Shown: piece by piece, positions 38,083 to 49,898 of the stretch
How positions within the stretch are numbered: position 1 is the stretch's first letter
Layout of the letters: the number at the start of each line of letters is the position of its first letter
DNA from: Hofstenia miamia
Lineage: Eukaryota > Xenacoelomorpha > Acoela
Length of the DNA stretch: 64,000 nt
Assembly: GCA_004352715.1 (NCBI GenBank)
Contig: SCFE01000022.1
Coordinates: 302,219-366,218 of the forward strand
Reading direction: 5' to 3'
Made by a program: the position numbers and the translations under genes
The notes under the pieces: generated by a model
What the model was told of the DNA's origin: nothing
The model's database searches: none
What the model saw: only the letters and a program-made list of their open reading frames with translations

Positions 38083-38258
38083 AGTATATATATATATATA
38101 TATATATATATNNNNNNNNNNNNNNNNNNNNNNNNNNNNNNNNNNNNNNNNNNNNNNNNNNNNNNNNNNNNNNNNNNNNNNNNNNNNNNNNNNNNNNNNN
38201 NNNNNNNNNNNNNNNNNNNNNNNNNNNNTATATATATATATATATATATATATATGGA
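38083..38258. repeat. (TA)n microsatellite spanning an N gap
   Basis: TA repeats at 38085-38111 and 38229-38255 flank 117 N. Similar TA-N-TA structures occur at 41538-41741 and 54541-54741. Confidence 0.9.
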
Positions 38259-38379
38259 TACAAAATTTTAAAATTTCTACAGGGCGCTGGATACGGGCCC
38301 AAAATTTTTTTGAAAAACCTTGAAGCTCATGTATATAAGAAATTAGACCCCATTTCAAATGCGCAATGCGAAATTTTTT

Positions 38380-38830
38380 GAAAAACAATTATTATGGCTC
38401 TCCAACAAAAAGGGCAGCGAGGACAGTCACAGTAGAGGAAATAGGAGCAAACGGAAAAGAAGGCGAAGTTGGAGAAAGGCTCAGCAAAGAGGAAAGTCAT
38501 CAAAGATTTCTTGAATCTCGGTGGCGGAGAAAAGAAATCAATCGCTGTTGGGGGTTGAGAGTCAAGATGTAATTAGCAGCAGTACAAGGACGATTGAAAT
38601 ACGAGTGAAGGGTCGATGTTTCTTCGTACGACGAATGGAGAAGGTGACAACATCGTCAGAGCGAGTGCAGCAGGAATTAGAGAACTTGATGAAATCAAAA
38701 GGATCAAGATCCAATTTGCGAGTCAGTAGTCGATTAAACAGGAGGAGATCACAGGCATGGAAGTAGAGTGACAGCGGGAGAGTGGAGAAAAAGAGTCAGC
38801 AAAATTATTTAAGGATATTCATTCGAAAAC
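38380..38830 (-). pseudogene. LINE RT C-terminal relic, related to 42.1 kb
   Basis: On the minus strand RLLTRKLDLDPFDFIKFSN and VVTFSIRRTKKHR are readable across frames. Both match the copy at 42393-42097. It is the region after the polymerase domain of a non-LTR element. There is no intact frame. Confidence 0.5.
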
Positions 38831-39490
38831 CAGAATCCAGATCTCAAAACTATATAAAGATAAATATTCCTTGAGATACTGTTGTTGTAAAACATCCTTT
38901 TATTGAGTATATGGTCGAGTGATAAGTGTGTCAGTATTTAACAAATACATCCTCTGCAGCAACTTGTTCAATATTGCAAAGCAAAGCAAAAGAATTGGCA
39001 ACTGCTTTTACGGAATGTGACGTTAGTTCTGCAGCTTTTGAATTTGGCATTCTCTTCTTCATGCGCGCTTAAGATATATGGAATTTTCTTTAAATTTCTC
39101 ACTCCACTTTGGTTTCAAGGTGTGAATTGTAAGATGTTAAAACAATTATTTTATCTTCAACTGTTTGATGATGTCTTGCATTCACACACATCTTCAATCA
39201 TATCAGAAATAGAAATATTAGAATGACTTTGAAGAATATACTATTCTTTGTTGATATGTTTTTCATTAAATTGTACCACTAAATCGCAATTATTCTACGT
39301 GACCGACATATATTAATCTAGAAATAGTTTATATACACATCTAAAACAAAAATGTTAAATATGTGCTTTTATATGATATGTACTAAAATTCTTTTCTAGA
39401 ATTTTGTTTATTTTGAGTCTATTTGTTGACGGTTAAATTATTTATAATAACACATTAAGTTTCATATATTCATTGTTGATTTGTAATTTT

Positions 39491-39507
39491 AGATTGATTA
39501 CAATAAG
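39491..39507 (+). promoter_or_regulatory. 3' splice acceptor just upstream of galactokinase start
   Basis: The sequence TTTGTAATTTTAG ends at 39492, 15 nt before ATG. It implies a 5'UTR intron or a trans-splice site. Confidence 0.45.
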
Positions 39508-40709
39508 ATGACCTTAACTCAATTGCCATCTCTTGATGATTTAATTTGCAAATGCAAAAATGAATTCAAAAAGTTGTTTGCACATTCTGCTGAATTGGGA
39601 ACTGCTGCTCCAGGTCGTGTGAATCTCATAGGAGAACACATTGATTATCTCGATGGCTACGTATTGCCATTCGCCATCTCTATGTGGACAATAGCATTAG
39701 CAAAACCTAGAACTGACAGAAATATTCATATTGTTTCACTTAACAGTCCCAATGAAGAAGAGAATAAAATTCAAATCGATATTGATAAATTTGAAGAAGT
39801 GAAAGACTGGTCACGTTATGTGCGTTGCGTCATTAAGGAGTTCCAAGATAAATTTTGTTCTGACACAAAATATATCAATAATATGCGTGGCCTAGATATT
39901 CTTTTAAATTCATCTGTTCCTTTAGGTGCTGGATTATCTAGTTCTGCTAGTTTAGAAGTAGCAATATTTTCCCTATTGCAAACATTTGTGTTTGGTGAGA
40001 TTTCTGATCGAATTTCTAATGCAAAATTATGTCAAATGGCTGAACATAGGGCTGGGGTGCCATGTGGCATAATGGATCAAATGGCCTCCTTTAATTGCAG
40101 TAAAAATAATCTTATTTTATTGGACTGCAAAGAAAACTCTTTTGAACAGGTGCCTGTGAATCCTGACGTTGCGTTCTTGGTAGTAGATTCGGGAGTGAAG
40201 CATAACCTTGGTGATGGTCCATATCGGGAAAGACGAACCGCTTGCGAAATAGTAATAAAAAGGCTCAATCTCTCATCTTTTCGTCAACTTACTGAAAACG
40301 ATTTATGCAGTATTACTGATGATGTTTTGCAAAAACGCGCTAAACATGGTGTAACTGAAATAAAACGAACATTAGAGTGTGTGCTGAACAGAAAAAACTT
40401 GGGAATATTAATAAAGCAGGCATCTTAATGAGGGATTCTCATGAATCTCTTCGCAAAGATTATGAAGTATCTTGTGATGAGATCGACTGTCTTATAGATG
40501 CTGCTAATATGGTAGACGGTGTGTATGGTGCACGAATTACAGGTGGTGGTTTCGGTGGATGTTGTGTTGTAGCTTTACCCGAAGCGACAATAGCAAATTG
40601 TATTGATAAAATGTCAAATGCATATTCTGAAAAGTTTCCTTCACTAAAACCAAAGTTTTATCATGTATCTCCTGAAAACGGCTGCTGTGATATTTCACAT
40701 AAACTTTGA
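39508..40709 (+). CDS. GALK1: Galactokinase (single exon, apparent 2-nt frameshift)
   Basis: Galactokinase phosphorylates galactose to galactose-1-phosphate with ATP, the first committed step of the cytosolic Leloir pathway. It is a GHMP kinase. Visible motifs are the galactokinase signature GRVNLIGEHIDY (residues 36-47), the ATP loop GLSSSAS (142-148), PCGIMDQ with the expected catalytic Asp190, and ITGGGFGG near 343-350. The frame breaks at 40378-40383, where GAGTGTGTGCTGAA has one GT more than needed. Without it the product would be about 399 aa, close to human GALK1 (392). The second part (40383-40709) holds the C-terminal motif. The break may be an assembly error, a polymorphism or a real inactivation. 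No introns interrupt the coding part. A possible ATTAAA polyadenylation signal lies at 40756. Confidence 0.9.
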
Positions 40710-40761
40710 AACATATCAAAAACTATATTTTTACTCTATTTTGTATATTTATATAATTAAA

Positions 40762-41536
40762 TTTCATTTTTACTAATCCTAATATACAATTTGATATATT
40801 TTACGTATAAGAATATTTTCGCAAATTTACATTATGCAATTTACTTTCTTTCATTGTTTTGATGAGTGTGCACGTAATTTGAAATTATAAATTGCACATA
40901 TTTATTCGATGATTGTTTAGACTTAATTTATGTATACGAATTTTTCTCGCAGAGCATGCTTTTTGAATTTTATATATGTAGAGAGTGCGTATCAAACCCA
41001 TTAAAATATTATTTTGTTGTGTTTTCTGTGCTGTAAACAATATCAAGATACTACGACTTTAGTTAAAACCGAAATTTGTGTGTATTCCAGATAATTACGT
41101 TTCATTTAGACATTTAACAACAATTTGGGCTGGTGAAAACAAAAGTTTTGGTACTGAATCCCTCTTGTTAGTTTTCGCAATTGATACTGACTTCGTTTAT
41201 TCTTGTAGGATATCTGATTGTGTCTTTGCACTAAAGCAAATTCCAAGGCATATTTATATGTTTCTAAATGGATAGAAATTATACAGCAGTATTACTATTG
41301 GTTTTTTAAGCAAGGTAATTTCTACTGCTTTCTAAATGAATTATATGATTATACTGATGCTCTGGGATAGGGCCCGTAACGAGCACGGACAAAGTTGTAC
41401 GGGCACGGGCTTCTAAAGTACTGAACCGGGTCGGGCATACGGGCTCTGAATTAGCATGATTATTTATTGTTGTTCGAAGATTTTAAATCCTAAGACCATT
41501 TGATAGATAAACATTTCTATCTATCCATTCTATCTT

Positions 41537-41537
<1 letters not shown>
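40762..41537. other. Intergenic with one GC-rich patch
   Basis: 41370-41450 holds GGGCACGGGC and GGGTCGGGC motifs standing out from AT-rich DNA, like the border of an eroded repeat. No gene seen. Confidence 0.25.
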
Positions 41538-41567
<30 letters not shown>

Positions 41568-41707
41568 NNNNNNNNNNNNNNNNNNNNNNNNNNNNNNNNN
41601 NNNNNNNNNNNNNNNNNNNNNNNNNNNNNNNNNNNNNNNNNNNNNNNNNNNNNNNNNNNNNNNNNNNNNNNNNNNNNNNNNNNNNNNNNNNNNNNNNNNN
41701 NCACAGT

Positions 41708-41743
<36 letters not shown>

Positions 41744-42096
41744 TGTGAAAACTAAGCTTCATGTAGATTTACTACAAAGATTACATGACACATAAAATAT
41801 TACACTAAGCCACATAAAATTTACTGTTTTCCTTAAAAACAGAGAATTCCATTTCACTGTCAGCGTCTGATATTGCATTGATAAACACCCTACTAATGTA
41901 AATTATATTGTAACATAAGAATCCTAAGTTGTGAACTTCAGAAGGCGTTACTTAACTTAATTAAAGTAACTTGCATATTTTGCAAGGTCATATAGGCAGT
42001 ATAGTCTCCCATTGGAATAATTAAAATCCTGTTTCCAGCAAAACAGTTTGAGCTGCTGTCAATTATCGTTATGTGATTTGATGTACGATTTTTAAA

Positions 42097-43020
42097 TTAA
42101 TTGACAAAATGTGTTAATAAACCTTCTTCTGGAAACTCCACTAAAAATGAGGACTTTGTAAAGTTAGCAGCAATGCAAGCACGATTGAAAAACGAGTGAA
42201 GGATGCGATGTTTCTTGAGACGACGAATGGAAAACGTGACAACACCATCAGAGTGAGTGGAGCGGGAATTAGAGAACTTTATGAAATCAAAAGGATCAAG
42301 GTCCAATTTGCGAGTGAGCAAACGATTGAACAGGCGGAGATCATCAGGCTTGGAAGTAGAGCGACAGTGGCAGAGTGGATTGGAACAAGGCAAGAGAAAG
42401 CCGCCAACGGAGAGAAGCGTAGAAAATAATGACGCGAGGACTTGATCAAAGAGAGTTTCACATTGCGGAAGTTGGCAAAGAGCTTTGCGGAGACGTAAGC
42501 ACCCATGTCTGACCAGATTAAGTTTGCAGCAAGTTGAAATTGTCTTAGTTGAGCTTAAACGAAGATGGTTATCGGAAGACCAAGTAGACGAAAGCTCAAC
42601 ATCGGACGTAATATTCTAACAAAAGAACTACTGAAGTTAAAAATCGGAGTGTCATCGAAGTACAGTAAACAGGATTAGCTGAGGACAGATTGAGGGAGGT
42701 CGTTGAAAGCAACGAGGAGGAAGAGAACAGCAAAAAACAGAACCATAAGGAGCACCACTAGATATAACAGCAAGAGAAAAAAAGACTAGTTGGTTTTGAC
42801 ACACTGACGACGATGGGCCATTTAAGACTCGAAATGTTCGATGAAATCAGCATCAAAGCCAAATAGACTAAATTTGCCATGAAGAATAGAGTGAGGGAGC
42901 CGATCAAAAGTTCTAGGAATGTAAAGAAAGTTAATGCAATCAGAGGGAGCAAGTTAGTGATGGTAGAACTGATAACTAAAACGCCAAAGGGCATCAGCAG
43001 GATTCTCTTCTGATGCTACC
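42097..43020 (-). pseudogene. LINE reverse transcriptase relic
   Basis: Minus-strand frames read RLPHSILHGKFSLFGFDADF (motif A flank to B), MAHRRQCVKTN, then ISSGAPYGSVFCC in place of S-G-x-P-Q-G-S. Further on come RLLTRKLDLDPFDFIKFSN and VVTFSIRRLKKHRILHSFFN, the post-RT domain. The ORF is split by several frameshifts. It shares its C-terminal part with the 38.4-kb relic. Confidence 0.6.
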
Positions 43021-43620
43021 CAAGAAACATTTAACTGCTTAAAGAAAATTAATTAATTTAAGGAAATTGAACATTCTAAATTTTCATATTGTATAATTTA
43101 CATTTAAGCGCCGCATGGTAAAGGGGCTGAGAGTCTGTTATTATAGTTGAGCCAGATTATTTTTTTGAATAAATAATTTAATATCCACATTTTGATGGTA
43201 AACAATACATAGTACGCAGCCAAAGCTTTATTTCAAATTTATTCACGGTTGGGAAACAAGTTTTACTGTTTTTACTCACGGATTGCTCGTACAGTGCTCT
43301 CCAATCAAAAATCAAATATTTATATTATAAAAATTAGAAAATTCTAGGATTTATTAATGAATAACTTGAGCATTTCTACGAATTTAGAACGCCTTGCTTT
43401 CTAGGAATTTTTAACAATCACTTTCTGTTTTATAGAGAATGAACTCACATTCAAGCAGAAGAGGTTATAGCAATTATTAACCATTTCACTTGAAAAGATT
43501 TGTTTATTGATATTTCGGAAGAACTATATTTTTGTGGATTTTATATGTAAGGAAGTATTTGATGCTTTATTTCGTAATACTTTAAAATATTATATCAGAA
43601 TGCTGTATTTACTACATTAA

Positions 43621-43940
43621 CCCTTGTAGTACCGAAACTTGTTCACTACAACATTTATCAAACGGGTGTACGCACAACTTATATCATTTTTAAGTTTCAA
43701 TTGTATCTTTTTGTGATATAAATTTGTGATATTATATAACTGAGTGTAAATGATATGAATTATGTATATCAAGATATATGATCACACCAAAAAGTACTTA
43801 ATTCTACCGATTAGCTGCCGATTATCAGATCAACAGAAAGGGCTCGCTTAAGAATAAAGTGCTTTAGTCCTATAAATGTTTAAACAGACTGTATAATACC
43901 ATTTCTATATTAGCACCAACACTTTTTTTGTCGTTAAGGG
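43621..43940. mobile_element. Possible piggyBac-type MITE (weak)
   Basis: Flanked by TTAA on both sides (43617-43620 and 43941-43944) with CCCTTG and AAGGG ends. The terminal match is only five bases, so this rests mainly on the similar layout of the next element. Confidence 0.25.
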
Positions 43941-44066
43941 TTAAGGCGTGATGTTTTTAAAATATATATTTAATTGTAAGTGTTGTGTATGTTGTATTTG
44001 TACAGATTCCCATCTGAATCCTAACCATAATAAAAGTTAGTGATCATATACTTAAGCATGATTTAA

Positions 44067-44300
44067 CCCTTTCGAGTGGAACGGGAACTATAGTTCCCGC
44101 TAATGTTTACATGAGCCTACTGGGACCTAAAATTCCCAAGTGAAAGGTCTAATGGGATACATAGTCCCACCATTATTATGAAAGAAGCTTTTTATAAAAT
44201 CATAAAAAAGTCATCTGAGGTTTTAAGTATAGCCTACTAAATATGCATCATACAGTTTTTATAATAAAAATTAAATTACCTAGGTTCAGACTTTAAAGGG
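44067..44300. mobile_element. Possible piggyBac-type MITE with palindromic GGGA motifs
   Basis: TTAA flanks (44063-44066, 44301-44304) and CCCTTT/AAAGGG ends. Inside is a perfect 18-bp palindrome CGGGAACTATAGTTCCCG, followed by two more GGGA...TCCC pairs. No ORF. Confidence 0.4.
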
Positions 44301-44329
44301 TTAAAGCATGTGTACTAAAAGTGATTGCT

Positions 44330-44745
44330 TACCAATTGCAGAATACATTGAAACTTCCCAACTAGCATTTTGCAATAGCATGATGGAAGGCCCTTTGCAA
44401 TACGAAATCCTTTTAATAATGGATCTTTGTTTTTATCCCAATAGCTATATTTAATGCAAAATATGAATTTCTGTATGTTAATGCTGGACAGCCAGGAAGA
44501 AAAAGTGGCCTTTTGTGAATCAAAATTCTGGGCTGTCATTAATGAATCATTCAATTTACGAAAGAGCAACAATAAAATTAATATTTGTTGAAGAAGATGG
44601 TTTTGCGTTATCAATGATGATGAAGCTTTATCCAAGCCAAAAACTAAATATTTAAATGCCCATTTAGTAGGTGCATGCAGAATTGTAGAAAATAGTTTTA
44701 GGACTATTGTACACAGATTGTAATGGCGGCTTACATATAATATCT
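44330..44745 (+). pseudogene. PIF/Harbinger transposase relic
   Basis: Plus-strand fragments in shifting frames read NAKYEFLYVNAGQPGRKSG (compare the D-A-x-Y-x-F-x-Y-V-D-V-G stretch of DDE_4 transposases), VEEDGFALSMMMKLYPSQ (D-D-A-F-x-L...M-K-P-Y-P) and NAHLVGACRIVENSFRTI (Y-R-L-S-R-A-R-R-V-V-E-N-A-F). These are the second and third catalytic regions in order. Several frameshifts make it inactive. A 154-codon frame on the minus strand overlaps and is judged spurious. Confidence 0.6.
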
Positions 44746-44980
44746 TGCTAGGTGATGATTTGCGCCCATTTTTATGCATTTTTACTTAACCTAAGTCACC
44801 ATAGCCAAAGCGCCAATTATGCAGGACATTAATTCAATCAGTTTGTGTATACAATTGAAATAGCATCAGTTATGAAATATTTGAAAATAGTGTTGGCGAG
44901 AACTTCGTATTGTACATTGCAGCATAAAATGCTAAACGCTGTATGTAATTTAAGTTGTATTGCCCAAATCATTTATCAAC

Positions 44981-45011
<31 letters not shown>

Positions 45012-45129
45012 GAAAGTAATTTATCCTGTACTCACACTCGACAATTAATGCATCTGAACTAAAAGTTATTTAATCAATTTTAATTATTTTATTTCGACAA
45101 ACTACATTTATGATAAGTGTTTTAGTGAA

Positions 45130-48100
45130 ATGCGTATTTTTCGAATATTTACAAATAGATTGTATTCAAAGCGAAATTTTTCCTCCGCTGAAGATAAGAT
45201 GGCGACACCGGGAAACATCTTGCTCGCAGTTCCAATCGCTTCTACAATCCTCGGCACATGGCAAATATATAGATGGCGCTGGAAATTGAATTTGATCGAT
45301 ACGATGGAGGTTTTGAAGACTGACATGTTTCCTAGTTTTCGTGCATGCCCATTGCAAAAATGTTAAAATGCTTTTTTTCAAAACAACGTCATTGCTCCTT
45401 TGGATAAATTTCCATGTTTGTTAATGGGGGCTATTCACGAAATTTTAATTCTTGAATAAATTCAAAAAATTATAACATCACTACATGATTTGCTTAAATG
45501 TTCTGTTCAAGAAAGATACAAGTGTCATCCCATTACACGCATTTCAAAGGGATGACGTCACTAGCCATACAAAAATAAATCTAAATTAGTTCATTATTAA
45601 GAGTTTTTAATAGATGAGTTTTTTGTATTTACCTGTAAGAACACTACAAACACATTTTAAATTTATTTCTATCCCCAACTAGATAATCAACATTATTGAC
45701 ATAAAAATGTATATTGTATAGCCAATGATATAGCATAATCAAGTGGGGAGGCTGTTTTATGTGTTCAATATCTCATTAATAAATGATAGTTTTTTTCCAA
45801 TGTCATAATTTTTGTATTCTCAATTTATTCAAGAATTAAAATTTCGTGAATAGTCCCCATTCAAATTCAAAAAAAAGTATATTCACAATTTAAAACAAAT
45901 TCTCAATTAATGCTTTTCAAATTTCTGTAAATCATGCAGATATCATAAATGACCTCATTTACATATCACTCTTCAGAAAAGAGTTTACACTGAGCCGATT
46001 TCAGTTGAATCTATCGATCATTTGGCTTCCTTAGATGAATATACACCGGTCACCGTGAAAGGATCATTTTTACATGGTAAGGAATTGTATATTCAACCAC
46101 GACAGCTCTATGAACCAGAACACCAAAACGATTACAACAAGTCCGCACAATTTCAACTCAAGCGTCCACGAACTAAAGTAGGATCGCAGGTGAGGATATT
46201 TTCTTCACTATATTTTTGAATTTGTCAATTCAAGATTTTTGATACACATTGTCCAATGGTTTACCAATATTTTACCTCAGAGAAATATTTAATAAATTTT
46301 TTCGTTTTAGGTTATAACCCCCTTTCGACTTTTAAATTCTGATGAGGTATTTCTTGTAAATAGAGGTTGGGTTGCTAGAGAATTGGAGTCACCTTTGAGT
46401 CGTCAAAGTGGTCAAGTATCTGGAGAAGTAACTCTTACAGGGTTAGTGAGAAAGTCAGAGCGGAAGAATATTTTCCTACCTTCCTCGAGTGAGTGTGTTT
46501 TAAAACTTTCTATGTAACATTTAAATTTCAAAACAATGAATTCGGCTGCAAATTTATAGAAAGAACATGTCTTACTTTATTTTTGCAAAAGTCGGTATTA
46601 CTTTGAAAACTATGTATGTTGGTTAAACTATAAATACTTAGAAAATGTTTCCTATAATACAAAGTTGACAAAATAAAGTTTCTTGTATCACATATATTTT
46701 AGCCTGCTTTTTCTTTGTTCGGGGACCTGTTATCAGACACTGGAAATAAATAATTTTATTGAAATAATTTCAATAAATAATATTGAAATAATTTATTTTA
46801 TTAACAGAAAATATAAATAATTTATTTTTGGGAAAAAATAATTTCAAAATAATTGTGCTTTTCTGTCACTGAATATATGGTTCTTTTGCCTGCCTGGGAA
46901 TTTGGCATTTTTATCGCTGAGGCACAATTTATTTGTTTACAGACAAGGCTCGTTGCTAGCTCTCACGTTATTCAGTGCATTAGCGGTCAACCTGCGGCGG
47001 CTGTGCAAACTGCATCATCAGCGTTGCAAACAACCAACCAATCAGGCGCAACTAGAAATATTCAGTTCTGCATTGCGTATAGCATTGTGACTTACAATTT
47101 GAGTGCTAGCATATCAATATGCCTCCACGAATGAATAAGCAGATCATTGAGCATTACTTTATGGAAGTTGAAAAAGGGGAGTATGTTTGCAAGTGCGGCC
47201 GTAAACGCAAACAACGCCTGAATACAGGGTATGCAAACCTTTTAAACCATATTACCATCGATCACCCGAATTATCTAAAGGAGTTGTCAGACAAAAGTGG
47301 TTTACAAAGTGCTTGTATTGAAACTGCTTCGAACTGGAAAGCGTCCAAAAAAGCGAAACTGCTTTATAACTGGATCGATTGGATTGTTACCGACAACCAC
47401 TGCTTCAATTTTCCGGACAGTGAGAAGACACGCCAGTACTCCAGCTTAGACAATATATCTGGTAAATCTGTCCAGTATTACATGGAGGAAGTTACAAAAG
47501 AAGTCGAAAAGAAAATCAAGGCATATTTACCCTGCAAATTTGCACTGATAATAGACGGTTGGTCACACAATATGTCACACTACTTGGGTGTCTTCGCTGT
47601 ATTTCCTCACGATCACAAACAGGAAGTCGTATTGCTCGCACTTTCGCCCCTGATTGAAGAAGAATGCATGAACGCAAATTCACACATAGATTTCATTACA
47701 TTTGTTTTATCTTTGTTTGGAAAGTCCCTCGAAAATATTCAATTCGTGACAGGTGACAACGAAAACCTCAACAAGGCTATTGCAGACAAAATTGGTGCAC
47801 CGTTTATTGGGTGTGCTAGTCATCGTCTCAACTTGGCTGTAAAAAGCCAATTAGAAAAACACGAGCCGACAATCGAAAAAGTAGCTAGACTCATGAAGGC
47901 CATCAGTACTCTAAAAGAAGCAGCAAAGCTCCGACATAAGACATTTCTTCGTCCCGTTCTTCGAAATGCTACAAGGTGGTCTTCAACGTTTGCAATGATT
48001 AGGCGATATTTTGAATTGACACTGTTCATTGACAGCACAGACCCGAATATGACTGTTTTGTTACTTTTGCTGACAGAGGCGCTAGAACTGAAAACCTTAT

Positions 48101-49532
48101 TCTCAACACTCCAAAAAATTAATTCTGTCACACTTAAATTACAGGAAGAAGATATTAACCTAGGGAATGTGTGCATACTCTTTGATTCTTTGATAGAAGA
48201 ATTTCCACTATTCCGAAATTATCTCAAAAAGAACTCGACTATCGTTCATTCACCACTACTGGAGAATGCTATCAGCAATTCTATATTAGGTGAAAATTTG
48301 GCTCAAGATGAAACCGATATTTTGGCGTCTGTTTTTGGAGAAATGAAATTTCTGTTGTTCCTGATCAGCCAAACTCGCTTAACTTTGCTGAAGTTGCTTT
48401 GAAAAAAAAGAAAGTCTCCGCTTCATGTCATTTAAGTTGGGTGCCGCCAACTTCCAACCTGGTAGAGCGTCTGTTCAGTTCAGCTAAGCAAGTCATGAGC
48501 CCACATCGCAAAAACATGATACCCATGCATTTGGAAATCGTCATGTTCTTGAAGGTTAACAGGCGATTTTGGGATTCCTCAGTGCTGGATTTGGTTATCA
48601 ATAAAGAAACTGCTGAGTAACTGTTGAAAATCATTGAATAATGTTTTTATCTTGTGTGCTGTAATTTTGAAAATAATTGCAAAAAAAAAATAATTGCAAT
48701 TATTTATTTTTTGTTCTTAAAATAAAAATAATTTATTTTTGGTTGAAAATATATTTCAATAAATTATTTCCAGTGTCTGCCTGTTATGCTAGTGTTCCTT
48801 GATATTGAAAGTTAATTTTTTTTCATTTTTACAATGGAACTGCAAAGTTTAATATATTATTCATTGTTTACATTAGGGCTGGAAGCAAGTCGACCCAACT
48901 CATATGTACATATATATATATATATATATTTATATTTATAAGGTGTTTGAAAATTAAAGCAGTGGTAGACCGCACCGTAAACGTTTAGGCCGTAGTCGTC
49001 CGTCCGTTATCCCGGACAAAGCGTCAAAATACTAACAAAGGTTTCAAAACCTTTTCAAAGTAAGCGAGATAAATTAGAAAGCACAAGGACAATAAAATTT
49101 CGAACAGGAGAGCGCCAAGTGTATTTGTTGTCAGGTATTCAGTTTTTATAAAATTGTAGCAATTAAATTGCATAACTTTAGGCTACCTGTTTTGCATTTA
49201 ATAGTATTATATTTTGTATAAGCTAATAACTAATGAGTTTATGAATAATTTATTCATATTTTTTAGAACATGAGCGAATTTTCCTCAGCCGTGATGTCGA
49301 GGCAATGTCCAGAATTGCAAAATGCAATGCGTTAATGGTAGAAGCCAATAGTGACAGTAGTGTCAAAGGTGGCCCAATCGGCGGGCAAACTCGTGTGGTC
49401 ATAAGAAACAAACATTTGGAATACATTGTCACGTGGTACGGAATTGCTATATTTACTGCCTTTCTGTGGTATAGACATGTATTTCGTCCGTTACCTTTAG
49501 CCAAACAAAGAACTGGGCCTGATCATTGGTAA
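45130..49532 (+). CDS. SURF1: SURF1, cytochrome c oxidase assembly factor (4 exons)
   Basis: SURF1 is an inner mitochondrial membrane protein that acts early in complex IV assembly. Exons: 45130-45309, 45977-46189, 46311-46488 and 49267-49532, all with GT-AG borders and matching phases (0, 0, 1). They join to 837 nt, 278 aa (human about 300). The N-terminus is arginine-rich (MRIFRIFTNRLYSKR), fitting a mitochondrial presequence. Transmembrane segments lie at about 28-48 and 241-260. Family motifs are GTWQIYRWRWKLNLI (42-56), KELYIQPR, FLVNRGWV, RDVEAMSRI and GGPIGGQTRV (225-234), then YIVTWYG. The start was chosen for the presequence. An AATAAA lies at 49574. Intron 1 holds a 433-bp MITE and intron 3 a 2-kb hAT element, without damage to exons. 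Confidence 0.93.
45426..45858. mobile_element. MITE in SURF1 intron 1
   Basis: The ends are GGGGGCTATTCACGAAATTT and, inverted, GGGGACTATTCACGAAATTT. Homology continues through TAATTCTTGAATAAATT, giving terminal repeats of about 37 bp. It is non-coding. The short flanks (AAT/ATT) do not settle the superfamily; GGG-CTATTC ends recall Harbinger or ISL2EU types. Confidence 0.75.
46734..48779 (+). mobile_element. hAT transposon in SURF1 intron 3
   Basis: The 2046-bp element has inverted termini CAGACACTGGAAATAA and an exact 8-bp target duplication CCTGTTAT at 46726-46733 and 48780-48787. Subterminal AATAAATAATTTATTT-like repeats occur at both ends. It carries one transposase gene in the host gene's orientation. 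The intact duplication and termini indicate a recent insertion. Confidence 0.95.
47119..48620 (+). pseudogene. hAT transposase (BED finger, one frameshift)
   Basis: The first frame (47119-48402) encodes an N-terminal BED-like zinc finger (CKCGRKRKQR...HITIDHPNY). The RNase-H fold follows, with ALIIDGWSHNMSHYLGVFAV (first Asp), FVTGDNENLNKAIADKIG (second Asp), GCASHRLNLAVKSQLEK and RNATRWSSTFAMIRRYFEL. The C-terminal dimerisation region is in another frame (to 48620): VPPTSNLVERLFSSAKQVMS. The frames should join near 48345-48360, where a single-base change restores a product of about 500 aa. From memory, the core resembles hAT proteins common in oomycete genomes. Confidence 0.88.
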
Positions 49533-49859
49533 AATGCTCTGAGAAAAAAATCAAAGTTGTCTATAAAGCTTTTAATAAATTATATTTTTGTATTCTGATT
49601 TTATTGTATTATTAAATGGGAAATAATCAAGACCATTTAAAATTTTTAGAAATCTATTATTTCTAAAATGATTTTTTCATCAGCATTTCTAGTTAAATAC
49701 TATGCGTGTCTCCTAGGTCCATGACATAGTCTATGGTGAATCTATATTTGAATGCCTTCTGACTTAATCAGGATATACAGTAATGTAATGTCTGTAAATG
49801 TTTGTTATTACATGATAAATGCCCATAGCTTTATATTAACTCATTATTATGTTTTTTTC

Positions 49860-49898
49860 AGTTAGAAAGAATCTTTTTAGATTTAAGTAGCTTTTTAC
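49860..49898 (+). promoter_or_regulatory. 3' splice acceptor upstream of DCAF13 start
   Basis: TGTTTTTTTCAG ends at 49861, 37 nt before the ATG and about 330 nt after the SURF1 stop. It would serve a 5'UTR intron or spliced-leader addition. Confidence 0.45.

Noticed and set aside
44315-44779. A 154-codon minus-strand gene
   Set aside because: The plus strand of the same DNA reads as a decayed Harbinger transposase with motifs in order, so the minus frame is a shadow.
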